Made by a program: the position numbers and the translations under genes. Below, piece after piece: positions 18,551 to 27,936 of a stretch of 64,000 bases of DNA (positions are counted from its first letter, which is position 1; every line of letters begins with the position of its first letter). The notes below the pieces were generated by a model that ran no database searches, was not told the origin of the DNA, and saw only the letters and a program-made list of their open reading frames with translations. The DNA comes from Pandoraea cepalis (GTDB lineage Bacteria > Pseudomonadota > Gammaproteobacteria > Burkholderiales > Burkholderiaceae), in NCBI RefSeq assembly GCF_902459665.1, contig NZ_CABPSL010000001.1, positions 248,001 through 312,000 of the forward strand. The letters run 5' to 3'.

Positions 18551-18961
18551 ATGCCAATTGTCGATCAAAGCGCCGATCTTGCCGTGCGCCAAGCGCCGGC
18601 GCATGCCATTCCTTCCACGCCTTTTGAGCCGTCCGAGCCGGTTGAGCCCGTTGAGCGCATAGAGCATTACGCGCTCAGCGTTGAAGAAGAGGCGCAGATC
18701 CTCTACGAAGCAACGATCCGCGGACTTGCCGACGTGGCCGCCGGCCGCAAGCTGCCCAGCGAAGTCGTAAAGACCGGATGCTCCGTCGACCTCAATGAAG
18801 CGTATTTCGAGTTCCCGCATGACCCCAGCGAGATCCACGTCGACGAGTTTGTGGGCATCCTACTGGGGCTGCGGGACGCCGACGCCGGGCGCACGGTACC
18901 CGATGAGGTGGTCAGCGCCGAGGCTGAGGCGTGGAGACGGAGCGTTCTGAAACGGCTGTGA
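18551..18961 (+). CDS. Antitoxin of a RelE/ParE-type module, with duplicated motif
   Basis: This 136-residue acidic protein precedes and overlaps a RelE/ParE-like toxin, so it is taken as the antitoxin. AGGAG lies just upstream of the ATG. The first 40 residues are proline- and glutamate-rich and probably disordered. Residues 58-73 (GLADVAAGRKLPSEVV) resemble the GLxDxxAGRxxPxEEV linker found in many ParD/RelB-like antitoxins, and residues 106-121 (GLRDADAGRTVPDEVV) repeat it with 10 of 16 identities. No clear ribbon-helix-helix is visible before the first copy, so how it binds DNA is not obvious. The duplication is unusual and may reflect fusion of two antitoxin C-termini. Confidence 0.65.
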   Translation: MPIVDQSADLAVRQAPAHAIPSTPFEPSEPVEPVERIEHYALSVEEEAQILYEATIRGLADVAAGRKLPSEVVKTGCSVDLNEAYFEFPHDPSEIHVDEFVGILLGLRDADAGRTVPDEVVSAEAEAWRRSVLKRL

Positions 18962-19260
18962 TTGCAACGATCCAATGGTCAAAGCATGCCCAAAGGGATC
19001 GCACCATCGCCAGGATGTCGCTGGAGAATCTCAACCTCCACGTCGCCCTCGATTTTGAGGATTCGCTGAAACGCGCAGTGAAAACACTGCGCTCGTTTCC
19101 TGCCATTGGTCGTCCCGGGCGCTTACCCAATACCCGAGAACTTGTTTCTCACAAGCGATACCGAATCATTTACCGTCTAAAGGAGAACAAAGTCACCATT
19201 CTCAAATTACACAACGTCAGTCGTCCCTGGTCTCCCAGGGACTACCCATTCCACGACTGA
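18958..19260 (+). CDS. RelE/ParE-family toxin
   Basis: The 100-residue basic protein has the RelE/ParE fold pattern: IQWSKHAQRD at the first strand and helix, a long helix pair, then FPAIGRPGRLPNTRELVS, RYRIIYRL and the C-terminal VTILKLHNVSRPW. Members either cleave mRNA in the ribosome (RelE) or poison gyrase (ParE); the sequence does not decide. The GTG at 18958 is chosen because it overlaps the antitoxin stop as GTGA and places the first strand at the usual distance; an in-frame GTG at 18931 would add nine residues. Base composition is less GC-rich than the dpp and urease genes around it, in keeping with acquisition. It faces ureG tail to tail with a 32-base gap. Confidence 0.8.
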   Translation: MIATIQWSKHAQRDRTIARMSLENLNLHVALDFEDSLKRAVKTLRSFPAIGRPGRLPNTRELVSHKRYRIIYRLKENKVTILKLHNVSRPWSPRDYPFHD

Positions 19261-19292
19261 CGTATCCCCGGCCGGCGGCTTCGTGCATGACC

Positions 19293-19931
19293 TCAAGCCA
19301 GCATCCCCCGTGCCTCGATAAAACGGATGATCTCCTGAAGGCCTTTGCCTTCCCTCATGTTCCCCATGACGAACGGACGCATGCCGCGCATTTTTTGCGT
19401 ATCCGAACGCATGATGTCCAGCGATGCCCCGACGTAGGGGGCGAGATCGGTCTTGTTGATGACGAGGAGATCGGACTTGGTGATGCCGGGGCCGCCCTTG
19501 CGCGGAATCTTCTCGCCACCGGCCACATCGATCACGTAGATCGTGAGATCCGAGAGTTCGGGACTGAACGTGGCCGCGAGGTTGTCGCCACCCGATTCGA
19601 TGAAGACCACGTCGGCGTCAGGAAAGCGTTCGAGCATGCGTTCGACGGCCTCGAGGTTGATCGATGCATCCTCCCGGATGGCCGTGTGCGGGCAACCGCC
19701 GGTCTCGACGCCAAGGATGCGCTCGGGCGCCAGCGCTCCGGCCACCGTGAGCAGGCGCTGGTCCTCTTTCGTATAGATGTCGTTGGTGATGACGACGAGA
19801 TCGTAGCGCTCGCGCATGGCTTTGCAGAGCATCTCGGTCAGGGTGGTCTTGCCGGAGCCGACCGGGCCTCCGATGCCGACACGCAGCGGCGGATTCTTCT
19901 TGGTACGACGGGCGTTGGCAGAAGTCGTCAT
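19293..19931 (-). CDS. ureG: Urease accessory GTPase UreG
   Basis: UreG is the SIMIBI-class GTPase that, with UreF, UreD and nickel from UreE, loads the urease active site. The 212-residue protein has the P-loop GGPVGSGKT, the nickel-binding Cys-Pro-His in [24 protein letters not shown] and the guanine motif NKTDLA. The start MTTSANAR is chosen because UreG proteins have a short tail before the P-loop; an in-frame start 78 bases earlier adds 26 unsupported residues and overlaps ureF. It is the last gene of the urea module. Confidence 0.95.
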   Translation of the reverse strand: MTTSANARRTKKNPPLRVGIGGPVGSGKTTLTEMLCKAMRERYDLVVITNDIYTKEDQRLLTVAGALAPERILGVETGGCPHTAIREDASINLEAVERMLERFPDADVVFIESGGDNLAATFSPELSDLTIYVIDVAGGEKIPRKGGPGITKSDLLVINKTDLAPYVGASLDIMRSDTQKMRGMRPFVMGNMREGKGLQEIIRFIEARGMLA

Positions 19932-20005
19932 GGCGAATGTCGTGAGTGGCGGAAAAAAGGAAAGATGACGAAATGACGAAAATCGAGGACGCGACGTATC
20001 GTGTC

Positions 20006-20731
20006 TCACGAACGGAACAAGCGTGAATACTGTGTTTCGTGACGCGACGCGAGAATGGCCAGCGCCGGGGAAAAGGTATTGATCCGGTCATCCGGCAACG
20101 ACGCGGCTCGATGCGCGGCATCGACCACGCGAGGGCGCAATGCCACGATGACCCGTTGCGCGGCCAATTGTCCGAGCGGCACGGCCTTGAGCGCGCCGGC
20201 CACCTGATTCTCGAGCCAACTGAACGCGTAAGCGACGAGCGTGTCCAGCAGCGGAGCGCCATGCGTCAGCGCCGCGAAGGCGAAGGCCGTTGGCAACGCG
20301 ATCGGACGCAGCGAGGACAGGTGTTCGCGCTGTATCGGATTCCCCCATTCGAGGGAGATCGCCAGTTGCGTGAGCGACCAGCCCATCTGCTCGGTTTCCG
20401 CACGCAACTCGGCCGCCTCGCGCGTGGCGAGTAGCCATTCGTTCACACGGGTGAGCGACGCGACATCGCCCGCTTGCCAGTGGCGCCACTGTCTGGCGAG
20501 CAGGGCCATCTCGCCGGTCGTGAATACGCCGTCGAGCTGGCTGGCAATCCAGCGCTCGGCGCTCGGGGCATCGTGGATGATGCCATGTTCCACCGCGGCT
20601 TCGAGCCCTTGTGAATAGCTGAACGCGCCGATGGGCAGCGCCGGCGATGCGAGATGCAGTAGCGCCGCGAGTGACTGCAACGACGCGGTGGCAACCGGTT
20701 CAGCGAGAGGACTGGCCAGACTTGCCGTCAT
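20006..20731 (-). CDS. ureF: Urease accessory protein UreF
   Basis: UreF is an all-helical scaffold that binds UreD and UreG and gates nickel delivery to apo-urease. The 241-residue protein carries the family's [18 protein letters not shown] near residue 28-45 and the C-terminal conserved [13 protein letters not shown]. Its start lies 32 bases inside the end of ureE, so translation is probably coupled. No alternative methionine fits the family better. The gap of about 75 bases to ureG contains no clear signal. Confidence 0.93.
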   Translation of the reverse strand: MTASLASPLAEPVATASLQSLAALLHLASPALPIGAFSYSQGLEAAVEHGIIHDAPSAERWIASQLDGVFTTGEMALLARQWRHWQAGDVASLTRVNEWLLATREAAELRAETEQMGWSLTQLAISLEWGNPIQREHLSSLRPIALPTAFAFAALTHGAPLLDTLVAYAFSWLENQVAGALKAVPLGQLAAQRVIVALRPRVVDAAHRAASLPDDRINTFSPALAILASRHETQYSRLFRS

Positions 20732-21551
20732 CGGTCGGACTCACAGGGAAAAGCGCATTGCCGGCAGTGGTGCTGTCCGGCGTATGGGAGTGGTCATGCC
20801 CGCAATCGGGGCCGTGAACATGGGCATGGCCGTGATGATCGTCGTGAGCGTGCGAGTGCGCGCAATCCGGGCCATGCACATGCCCCGACGTGTGATCGTG
20901 ATGGCACCCCGGGCCGTGAGCGTGGTCATGATCGTGCCCGTGGACGTGACCATGATCGTGCTCGTGGTCATGCGAATGTCCATGATGCTCATGGAACACG
21001 CGCTGGGCGAGCGCCATGTCTTCGGCGAACGTCGCATCGTGACCATGTTTGTGGCCGCCGCCATAGGCGCCCGCCTCGGGTTCGAACGGCATCAGCGCTT
21101 CGGCTACGTCGACATCCAGTCGCAGCAACATGTCGCGCAGCACCGGGTCGTATTCGAGCTTGAGATAACCATCGCCCACTTCGACAGGCGTATGCCGATT
21201 GCCGAGATGGTATGCCGCGCGGGTCAGCGCGAGCGGCGTGGCGGCCGTGACGAGCAGCACCGTCTCGGGGGCGGCTTCCACGCGAATGAGGCCGCCGTCG
21301 TCGGCCACGAGCCCATCACCGCCGCGCAGCACCGTGCCGCGCGGCAGGAACAGGGCGACGTCTTCGCCGGTCTCCAGCGTGGCGCGCAGGCGGCTCTTGC
21401 TGCGCGCATCGAACGGCAGCACGAGCGCCGGGGCACGCCGCATGAGCGGCGCAGCCAGGCGTCCGGCCTCGAGGCGTTTCTCGACGCGGCGCAGCGTCGT
21501 GGGAGGGGCGGCGTTATCTGCCGGGTGGGGCGATTCGGGGGCTTGCGACAT
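20700..21551 (-). CDS. ureE: Urease nickel chaperone UreE with a very long His-rich tail
   Basis: UreE stores nickel and passes it to the UreG complex. The first ~165 residues form the two usual domains, with the dimer-interface nickel histidine in LGNRHTPV (His120). The 283-residue protein is far longer than typical UreE because of a tail at residues 187-256 in which 30 of 70 residues are histidine. The tail holds three copies of an H-x-H-G-P-(G/D)-C motif (Cys216, Cys230, Cys250), each followed by histidines. This could bind many nickel or zinc ions. The repeat-rich DNA is in frame with no stop or frameshift, so the tail is taken as real. The C-terminus then overlaps ureF. Confidence 0.94.
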   Translation of the reverse strand: MSQAPESPHPADNAAPPTTLRRVEKRLEAGRLAAPLMRRAPALVLPFDARSKSRLRATLETGEDVALFLPRGTVLRGGDGLVADDGGLIRVEAAPETVLLVTAATPLALTRAAYHLGNRHTPVEVGDGYLKLEYDPVLRDMLLRLDVDVAEALMPFEPEAGAYGGGHKHGHDATFAEDMALAQRVFHEHHGHSHDHEHDHGHVHGHDHDHAHGPGCHHDHTSGHVHGPDCAHSHAHDDHHGHAHVHGPDCGHDHSHTPDSTTAGNALFPVSPTDDGKSGQSSR

Positions 21552-21554
21552 AGC

Positions 21555-23255
21555 TCAGAAGAGGAAGTAACGTTGCGCCATCGGCAGCACGCTCGCAGGC
21601 TCGCAGGTCAGCAACTGCCCGTCGGCGATGACCTGATAGGTCTCGGGGTCGACGCTGATATGCGGCAGCCAGTCGTTGTGGATCATGTTGGCCTTGGTCA
21701 CCTGCCGGATATTGCGCACCGGCACGATGCGCTTGGCCAGTCCATAGCGGCTGGCCACGTCGCCATCGTACGCCGCCTGCGACACAAACGTGAGCGACGT
21801 GCGCGCCAGCGCCCCGGCGCGCGCGCCGAACATTTCGCGATAGTGCACCGGCTGAGGCGTCGGGATGGACGCGTTCGGGTCCCCCATGAGCGCTGACGTA
21901 ATCATGCCGCCCTTGAGAATCAGCGACGGCTTCACGCCGAAGAACGCCGGTTCCCACAGGACCAGATCGGCCCATTTGCCGACCTCCACCGAGCCGATCT
22001 CATGGGCCATGCCGTGTGTGATCGCCGGGTTGATCGTGTACTTCGCCACGTAGCGCTTGACGCGGAAGTTGTCGGCCTGCGCAGAGTCGGTGCCGAGCGC
22101 GCCGCGCTGCACCTTCATCTTGTGCGCCGTCTGCCACGTGCGCATGACGACCTCGCCGACGCGCCCCATGGCCTGAGAGTCCGACGAGATCATCGACAGT
22201 GCGCCGAGGTCATGCAGGATGTCTTCGGCGGCAATCGTTTCGCGGCGAATGCGCGATTCGGCGAACGCAATGTCTTCCGCGATGGCCGGATCGAGGTGAT
22301 GGCAGACCATCAACATGTCGAGATGCTCGTCGAGCGTGTTGATGGTGTACGGCCGCGTCGGGTTGGTGGACGACGGCAGCACGTTCGCCTCGCCGCACAC
22401 TTTGAGAATGTCCGGTGCGTGACCGCCCCCGGCGCCCTCGGTGTGGTACGTGTGGATCGTGCGGCCCTTGATGGCCGCAACGGTGGCTTCGACGAAGCCG
22501 CCCTCGTTGAGCGTGTCGGTGTGGATGGCGACCTGCGTATCGGTCGCATCGGCCACCGACAGGCAGGCGTCGATGGCGGCCGGCGTGGAGCCCCAGTCTT
22601 CGTGCAGCTTCAGGCCGATCGCGCCGGCCTCGATCTGCTCCAGCAGCGGGGCGGGCTGGCTGACGTTGCCCTTGCCGAGAAAGCCGAGGTTGATCGGCCA
22701 GCCGTCGGCCGCTTGCAGCATGCGCTCCAGGTGCCACGGCCCCGGCGTGCAGGTGGTGGCGTTCGTGCCGGTCGCCGGCCCGGTGCCGCCGCCGAGCAGC
22801 GTGGTCACGCCGGACGAGAGCGCCTCGTCGATCTGTTGCGGGCAAATGAAGTGGATGTGCGAGTCGATGCCGCCCGCCGTGACGATCATGCCTTCGCCGG
22901 CGATCACTTCCGTCGCGCCGCCCAGTGGAATGGTCACGCCGGGCTGGATGTCCGGATTGCCCGCCTTGCCGATGCCCCAGATCCGGCCGTCCTTGAGTCC
23001 GATGTCGGCTTTGACGATGCCCCAGTGGTCGATGATGACGGCATTGGTGATGACGGTATCCACGACGTCGGCGCGCGTGCGCTGCGATTGGCCCATGCCG
23101 TCGCGAATCACCTTGCCGCCGCCGAACTTCACTTCTTCGCCGTAGATCGTATAGTCGCGCTCGATCTCGACGATGAGTTCCGTGTCGGCGAGCCGCAGCC
23201 GGTCGCCCGTCGTGGGGCCGAACATTTCCGCATAGGCGCGGCGTGAAATCTTCAT
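21555..23255 (-). CDS. ureC: Urease alpha subunit
   Basis: UreC is the catalytic subunit hydrolysing urea to ammonia and carbamate. The 566-residue protein has all nickel ligands: His133 and His135 in DSHIHF, the carbamylated Lys216 in GLKLHED, His245, His271 in HTYHTEG and Asp359 in SSDSQ. The mobile flap MVCHHL carries Cys318 and His319. The start overlaps the end of ureB by four bases and ureE starts four bases after its stop, a compact arrangement that keeps subunit ratios even. Length and motifs are normal for a bacterial three-subunit urease. Confidence 0.98.
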   Translation of the reverse strand: MKISRRAYAEMFGPTTGDRLRLADTELIVEIERDYTIYGEEVKFGGGKVIRDGMGQSQRTRADVVDTVITNAVIIDHWGIVKADIGLKDGRIWGIGKAGNPDIQPGVTIPLGGATEVIAGEGMIVTAGGIDSHIHFICPQQIDEALSSGVTTLLGGGTGPATGTNATTCTPGPWHLERMLQAADGWPINLGFLGKGNVSQPAPLLEQIEAGAIGLKLHEDWGSTPAAIDACLSVADATDTQVAIHTDTLNEGGFVEATVAAIKGRTIHTYHTEGAGGGHAPDILKVCGEANVLPSSTNPTRPYTINTLDEHLDMLMVCHHLDPAIAEDIAFAESRIRRETIAAEDILHDLGALSMISSDSQAMGRVGEVVMRTWQTAHKMKVQRGALGTDSAQADNFRVKRYVAKYTINPAITHGMAHEIGSVEVGKWADLVLWEPAFFGVKPSLILKGGMITSALMGDPNASIPTPQPVHYREMFGARAGALARTSLTFVSQAAYDGDVASRYGLAKRIVPVRNIRQVTKANMIHNDWLPHISVDPETYQVIADGQLLTCEPASVLPMAQRYFLF

Positions 23256-23557
23256 AGCGCCCCCATCACGCGACCCGCGAAGCCGAAGACGCGGCGGTCC
23301 CCCGCCAACGCGACCAGTTCGACCGTGCGTTGCTGCCCCGGCTCGAAGCGCACCGCGGTGCCGGACGCAATGTTCAGGCGAAAGCCGCGCGTCGCTTCGC
23401 GGTCGAATTGCAGCGCGTCGTTGACTTCGTAGAAGTGAAAATGCGAGCCGATCTGGATCGGGCGATCGCCGGTGTTGGCAACGCTCACGCTGAGGGTCGG
23501 GCGACCCTCGTTCAGCGTGATGTCACCTGCGGCGGGCAACAGTTCTCCGGGAATCAT
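23252..23557 (-). CDS. ureB: Urease beta subunit
   Basis: This 101-residue protein is the small beta subunit of the UreABC trimer. It begins MIPGELLPA and has the family's [12 protein letters not shown] and DRRVFGFAG signatures. It overlaps ureC by four bases. The hupE/ureJ-like gene lies between it and ureA, separated by about 45 bases. Confidence 0.96.
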   Translation of the reverse strand: MIPGELLPAAGDITLNEGRPTLSVSVANTGDRPIQIGSHFHFYEVNDALQFDREATRGFRLNIASGTAVRFEPGQQRTVELVALAGDRRVFGFAGRVMGAL

Positions 23558-23602
23558 GAGCGTCTCTTGGAGGAATTGAAGGATGCGCGCAACCTTGGCC
23601 GT

Positions 23603-24286
23603 TCAGGCCGCCGCGACGAGCAGCGCCGCGCCGTAGGCGAGCACGCCCGCGCCGAGCACGCGCGGCAACCACGCGGTACGGCGACGCAGCGCAACGCCGG
23701 CCACGATGCCCAGACTGTGCAGCACGCCGGTCGCGAGCAGAAAGCCGGCCATGTAATGCATGGCGCTCGCCTCGGCCGGCAATTCCGCACCGTGAGCCAC
23801 CCCATGGAAGATCGCGAACGCGCCGACGACGGCAGCCCCCGCTGCGCCGGGCAGCTTCGCGCGCGTCGCGAGCATGAGTCCCAGCACGAGCAGCGAGACG
23901 GCAATCATCGGCTCCACGCCCGGCAGCCCCGCGCCATACGCCATGCCGAGCAACCCGCCTGCAGCAAGCATGGCGACGAAAGCCAACGGGGCGAGCCAGA
24001 CACGTTTCGACGTGAGCGCACTCCACAAGCCAACCACGATCATGGCGCAAAGGTGATCGGCGCCGGTGAGCGGATGCACGAAACCTGCGACGAAACTGCC
24101 CGCCGCGTCATGGCCCGGATGACCGGGGTGCGCGAGCGCCAGACTCGATGCGGCGAGCAGCGCGAGGCCAGTCGTCACACGCACGACGCGAGGGTACGTG
24201 CGACCGGGGGCCGACGAAGCATCCGCCGCGCACGCGACGGTCACTTCATGGGCATCATGGGCAATAGGGAGGCGGGACACTGACAT
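23603..24286 (-). CDS. ureJ: HupE/UreJ-family nickel transport protein
   Basis: The 227-residue membrane protein has about six to seven helices and belongs to the HupE/UreJ family, inner-membrane carriers thought to bring in nickel. The diagnostic histidine motif HPGHPGHD follows the first helix, then HPLTGADHLCAM, and a second GVAHGAELP. The N-terminal 35 residues are unusually long and hydrophilic, so the real start may be an internal codon just before the first helix. Its position between ureA and ureB, in the same operon as the nickel chaperone, supports a role in supplying urease metal. Confidence 0.85.
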   Translation of the reverse strand: MSVSRLPIAHDAHEVTVACAADASSAPGRTYPRVVRVTTGLALLAASSLALAHPGHPGHDAAGSFVAGFVHPLTGADHLCAMIVVGLWSALTSKRVWLAPLAFVAMLAAGGLLGMAYGAGLPGVEPMIAVSLLVLGLMLATRAKLPGAAGAAVVGAFAIFHGVAHGAELPAEASAMHYMAGFLLATGVLHSLGIVAGVALRRRTAWLPRVLGAGVLAYGAALLVAAA

Positions 24287-24411
24287 GAGACGTCCTTAAG
24301 ATGGGGTTGTCGACGACAGAGAATCGAATGCGAAGCGAAGGACAAGGGTGACCGAGAGCGAACGGCGATGAGGGCCACCTCCGTACGCTCGGCATTCCGC
24401 GCGTGCGCCCT

Positions 24412-24714
24412 TCAGGGAATCGGGTGGTGCACGGTGACGAGCTTGGTGCCGTCAGGAAACGTGGCTTCGACCTGAATGTCCGGAATCATTTCGGGCACGC
24501 CTTCCATCACGTCGTCGCGCGAGAGCAGCGTGGTGCCGTAATGCATCAGGTCGGCCACGGTGCGCCCGTCGCGCGCGCCTTCCATGAGGGCGGCGCTGAT
24601 GAAGGCCACGGCCTCCGGGTAATTCAGTTTCAGCCCGCGCGCACGCCGACGTTCGGCGAGCAAGGCGGCGGTGAAGATGAGCAACTTGTCTTTTTCGCGC
24701 GGAGTGAGCTTCAT
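24412..24714 (-). CDS. ureA: Urease gamma subunit
   Basis: The 100-residue gamma subunit begins [20 protein letters not shown] and ends VTVHHPIP, matching the family over its whole length. It is the first structural urease gene in this half of the module. The 164-base gap upstream separates it from the amino-acid ABC ATPase; a TATGAT hexamer on the minus strand near 24775 is the only promoter-like element there and is weak. Confidence 0.97.
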   Translation of the reverse strand: MKLTPREKDKLLIFTAALLAERRRARGLKLNYPEAVAFISAALMEGARDGRTVADLMHYGTTLLSRDDVMEGVPEMIPDIQVEATFPDGTKLVTVHHPIP

Positions 24715-24878
24715 CGTGAACGGGGGGGAACGTCAATGCGAAAGGGTCGTGGGGCGGTCGCCGTTGCCGCACATCATAGGCGCACGTTCTTGTCCGCGCC
24801 ACTGGGTTTTGCCGCCTGCGTGGCACGCACCAAAACTGTGCGAAACGACGCGGCGGCAGGTGTCGGTCATCGGCGTCG

Positions 24879-25601
24879 TCATTGGCAGAGAAAGCGCTGC
24901 AATTCTGGTGTCGACGGCTGCGTGAAGAGGGTTTCCGGCGCGCCGGACTCCCAGATCTTGCCCTGATGCATGAACACCACGCGGTCCGACACATGACGGG
25001 CGAAGCGCATCTCGTGCGTGACGAGAATCAGCGTCATGCCTTCGGCGGCGAGGTTTTCGAGCACCCCCAGCACTTCGGCGACCAACTCGGGATCCAGCGC
25101 AGAGGTGATCTCGTCGCACAGCATCACGGCCGGACGCATGGCGAGCGAGCGGGCGATCGCCACACGCTGCTGTTGACCGCCCGAGAGCTGGGATGGATAG
25201 CTGTCGAACTTGTCGGCCAGTCCCACCTTATCGAGCATGGCGCGGGCAACGTCGCGCGCTTCCGCGCCAGGGGTTTTCTTCACCACCTTCTGCGCGAGCA
25301 TCACGTTTTCGCCGGCCGACAGATGCGGAAACAGGTTGTACTGCTGGAACACCATGCCGACTTTCAGACGCAATGCGCGCAGATCGGTGTCGCGCGCGCC
25401 GACGTGCACGCCCTCCACGGCGACACTGCCCGCGTCGAACCGCTCCAGGCCGTTGAGCGTGCGCAGCAATGTGCTCTTGCCCGACCCGCTCTTGCCGATG
25501 ATCGACACGACCTGGCCGCGCTCGACGTCCAGATCGATGCCCTTGAGCACGGGGGTTTCGCCGAAGCGCTTTTGCATGCCCCTGACTTCAATGAGCGACA
25601 T
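24879..25601 (-). CDS. Polar amino-acid ABC transporter ATPase
   Basis: This 240-residue ATPase has Walker A GKSGSGKS, Q-loop FQQYNLFPHLS, signature LSGGQQQRVAIA and Walker B VMLCDEITSALD, the pattern of GlnQ/HisP-type polar amino-acid importers. The start MSLIEVRGM overlaps the end of the permease gene by 14 bases and begins at the first strand of the domain; longer in-frame starts run back through the permease gene. It is the fourth gene of the SBP-permease-permease-ATPase set that lies between ureD and ureA. The substrate cannot be read from the ATPase. Confidence 0.9.
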   Translation of the reverse strand: MSLIEVRGMQKRFGETPVLKGIDLDVERGQVVSIIGKSGSGKSTLLRTLNGLERFDAGSVAVEGVHVGARDTDLRALRLKVGMVFQQYNLFPHLSAGENVMLAQKVVKKTPGAEARDVARAMLDKVGLADKFDSYPSQLSGGQQQRVAIARSLAMRPAVMLCDEITSALDPELVAEVLGVLENLAAEGMTLILVTHEMRFARHVSDRVVFMHQGKIWESGAPETLFTQPSTPELQRFLCQ

Positions 25602-26238
25602 GGAGTTTCCTTTCGAGATGACGCGCCCACAGCGACAGCGGATAGCAGGCAGCAAAGTAGAGCAGCGCGACGAGGCCGTACACGGTGAACGGCTGGAACG
25701 TCGCGTTGGTGAGCATGGTGCCGGTCTTGGTGAGTTCGTCGAAGCCGATGATCGACGCGAGCGCCGTGCTCTTGACGACCTGCACCGAGAAGCCGACCGT
25801 GGGCGCGATGGCAATGCGCAGTGCCTGCGGCAAGATCACGTGCCGCAGTTGCTCGCCGTAACGCATGGCGAGACTCGACGAGGCTTCCCATTGGCCGTGC
25901 GGAATCGCGTCGACGCAACCGCGCCAAATCTCCGTGAGATAGGCGCTCGTGTAGAGCGTGAGGCACACGGCCGCCGCGACCCAGGGCGAGACGTCGAGAC
26001 CGAGCAGCGGCAAGCCGAAGAACACCAGGAACAACTGCATGAGCAGCGGCGTGCCCTGGAACACTTCGATATACAGCGCCACGGCGCGTGCTGCCCAGGA
26101 AACGCGTCCAACGCGCACGACAAGCAACATCAGGGCGACGCCGCCGCCGCAGACGAAGGCGATGGCCGACAGGGCGAGTGTCCAGCGGGCTGCCAGCAGC
26201 AGGCCGTGCAGCATGTCCCACGTCGAGAACTCGATCAT
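25588..26238 (-). CDS. Polar amino-acid ABC transporter permease (second)
   Basis: This 216-residue permease of the HisMQ/GlnP type has about five hydrophobic segments. The segment IEVFQGTPLLMQLFLVFFG is the family's conserved helix, and the EAA loop is SSSLAMRYGEQLRHVILPQA. The start MIEFSTWDM overlaps the preceding permease by four bases. It forms a heterodimeric channel with that permease. Confidence 0.88.
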   Translation of the reverse strand: MIEFSTWDMLHGLLLAARWTLALSAIAFVCGGGVALMLLVVRVGRVSWAARAVALYIEVFQGTPLLMQLFLVFFGLPLLGLDVSPWVAAAVCLTLYTSAYLTEIWRGCVDAIPHGQWEASSSLAMRYGEQLRHVILPQALRIAIAPTVGFSVQVVKSTALASIIGFDELTKTGTMLTNATFQPFTVYGLVALLYFAACYPLSLWARHLERKLHVAH

Positions 26239-26921
26239 CGGGCACCTGCCTTGACGTTGACTGTGCCGCGAAAGAGGCGCCGTGCGCAGCGCGTCAGCAC
26301 ACGGCGCAGTGCGATCGCGAGCGCGAGGTACACGGCGGTGACGATCAGATAGCTCTCGAACGCCCGGAACGTGCGCGACTGCACGAAGTTGGCGGCGTAC
26401 GACAGATCGGGCACGGAGATCTGCGAGACGACGGCCGACCCCAGCATCACGATCACGATCTGGCTGGCGAGCGCGGGGAACACCTTGGCAAACGCCTGCG
26501 GCAAGATCACATGACGCAGGATCTGACCGCGCGTCATGGCGAGCGACAGTCCCGCTTCGGACAGACCGCGCGGCACCGCGCGCATGCCGGCGCGAATGAT
26601 CTCGGTGGCGTACGCGCCCAGGTTCACGCTCATGGCGAGCACGGCGGCGGTCGTCTCGTCGATATGAATGCCAAGACTCGGCAGTCCGAAGAAGATGAAG
26701 AAGAGCTGCACAATGAACGGCGTGTTGCGGATCAGCTCGACGTACAGCCCGGTAATGGCTTTGAGCCACACCGCGCCTTCCTCGCGGGCCACGGCGCACA
26801 GCGCGCCGAGGCTCACGCCCGCGACCGTGGACACGGCCGTGAGCACAACCGTCAGCGCGGCGCCGCGCACGAAGAGCATCAGGTATTGCCGCAGATCGGC
26901 AAAATCGAGAACGTAATGCAT
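26235..26921 (-). CDS. Polar amino-acid ABC transporter permease (first)
   Basis: The 228-residue permease shares the HisMQ/GlnP design: YVELIRNTPFIVQLFFIFFG and the EAA loop LSLAMTRGQILRHVILPQA. It follows the binding-protein gene at 40 bases and overlaps the second permease by four bases. It has a basic C-terminal end. Confidence 0.9.
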   Translation of the reverse strand: MHYVLDFADLRQYLMLFVRGAALTVVLTAVSTVAGVSLGALCAVAREEGAVWLKAITGLYVELIRNTPFIVQLFFIFFGLPSLGIHIDETTAAVLAMSVNLGAYATEIIRAGMRAVPRGLSEAGLSLAMTRGQILRHVILPQAFAKVFPALASQIVIVMLGSAVVSQISVPDLSYAANFVQSRTFRAFESYLIVTAVYLALAIALRRVLTRCARRLFRGTVNVKAGAR

Positions 26922-26961
26922 GTGAAGCCGGTGAGGAGTCGCGAGGGGCGGGATGTCAAGA

Positions 26962-27825
26962 TCAGAGATTCGTCGGCAGCGGCATGCCGAGCCACTTCTG
27001 CGAGACGTTGCTCAGCGCGCCATCCTTCTTCGCCGCGGCGAGAATCTCGTTGACCTTGGCGAGCAGCCGCGGCTCGTTCTTGTTCAGGCCGACGAAGCAC
27101 GGCGAGTTCTTGATGAGAAACTTCGGCTCCGGCAACTTGGGCGGGTGCTTGGCGAGAATGGCCGCAGCCACGACGTTGCCCGTGGCGACCAATTGCACCT
27201 GCCCGGAGAGGAACGCCGAGATCGTGCCGTTGTTGTCTTCGAAGCGCTTGATCGTGACGTCGGCCGGGGCGATCTTCGAGAGTTCGAGGTCTTCGACGGC
27301 GCCGCGCGTCACACCGACGGTCTTGCCCGACAGGTCGGCGGGCTTGGACACCGCGAGATCCTTGGGCCCGAACACGCCGTTGTAGAACGGCGCATACGCT
27401 TGCGAGAAATCGATGACCTTCTCGCGCTCGGCGTTCTTGCCTAGGCTGGAGATCACCAGGTCGGCCTTGTTCGTCGTGAGGTAGGGGATGCGGTTGGCGC
27501 TCGTCACCGGCACCAGTTCCAGCTTCACGCCCATGCCCTTGGCGAGCAAGGCGGCAGCGTCGATGTCGTAGCCGACCGGCTTCATGTCGGCGCCGATCGA
27601 ACCGAACGGCGGGAAGTCTTGCGGCACGGCCACGCGCAGGGTGCCACGCTTGACGATGTCGTCGAGTCCGTCGGCATGCGCGCTGCGCGGCACGGCCACG
27701 GCGAAGACGGTGATTGCGCTCACGGCCAGCATCAGCGTGGTGAAAGCGCGACGGGCCCGTGCGCGTGCGCCGAGCGTGGCGGCAACGGTGTCGTGAGAGA
27801 AGGCACTACGAATGAACGGCAGCAT
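26962..27825 (-). CDS. Polar amino-acid ABC transporter binding protein
   Basis: This 287-residue family 3 solute-binding protein has a long basic N-terminus and a signal peptide ending near residue 50 (SAHADG). The mature part has LRVAVPQDFPPFG, VGYDIDAAALLAKGMG, NRIPYLTTNKADLVISSL and the KVIDFSQAYAPFYNGVFG block. The arginine and aspartate positions fit an amino-acid ligand, but which one is not clear. The start MLPFIRS is chosen over one 33 bases earlier. A sigma-54-like element and the site shared with urtA lie 68-111 bases upstream, so this gene probably begins its own transcript. Confidence 0.88.
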   Translation of the reverse strand: MLPFIRSAFSHDTVAATLGARARARRAFTTLMLAVSAITVFAVAVPRSAHADGLDDIVKRGTLRVAVPQDFPPFGSIGADMKPVGYDIDAAALLAKGMGVKLELVPVTSANRIPYLTTNKADLVISSLGKNAEREKVIDFSQAYAPFYNGVFGPKDLAVSKPADLSGKTVGVTRGAVEDLELSKIAPADVTIKRFEDNNGTISAFLSGQVQLVATGNVVAAAILAKHPPKLPEPKFLIKNSPCFVGLNKNEPRLLAKVNEILAAAKKDGALSNVSQKWLGMPLPTNL

Positions 27826-27892
27826 AGAGGCAACCTCGTGGATCGGGGGGCGAAGCATTCCGGTAACAGGAGTGTTCCGGCGGCCGGCACAT

Positions 27893-27912
27893 CTGGTCTG
27901 ACCGGTCGATAC
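27893..27912 (-). promoter_or_regulatory. Operator-like site shared with urtA (importer copy)
   Basis: CTGGTCTGACCGGTCGATAC (plus-strand reading) agrees at 17 of 20 positions with the site before urtA. Its core TGGT-N3-ACC is the half-palindromic pattern of FadR-type GntR operators. It is 68-87 bases before the binding-protein start, just past the predicted sigma-54 start site. Confidence 0.5.
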
Positions 27913-27920
27913 AGTGATCT

Positions 27921-27936
27921 AGCAGGAATCGTGCCC
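27921..27936 (-). promoter_or_regulatory. Sigma-54-like promoter before the amino-acid importer
   Basis: Read on the minus strand the element is GGGCACGATTCCTGCT. It differs from the TGGCACG-N4-TTGCW consensus at two positions but keeps the GG and GC pair with correct spacing. Confidence 0.5.

Noticed and set aside
18931-18957. Earlier GTG start for the toxin
   Set aside because: It adds nine residues before the first strand, while GTG 18958 overlaps the antitoxin stop in the usual coupled way.
22002-23246. Long open frame antisense to ureC
   Set aside because: UreC on the other strand has every catalytic residue; the antisense product is low in complexity.
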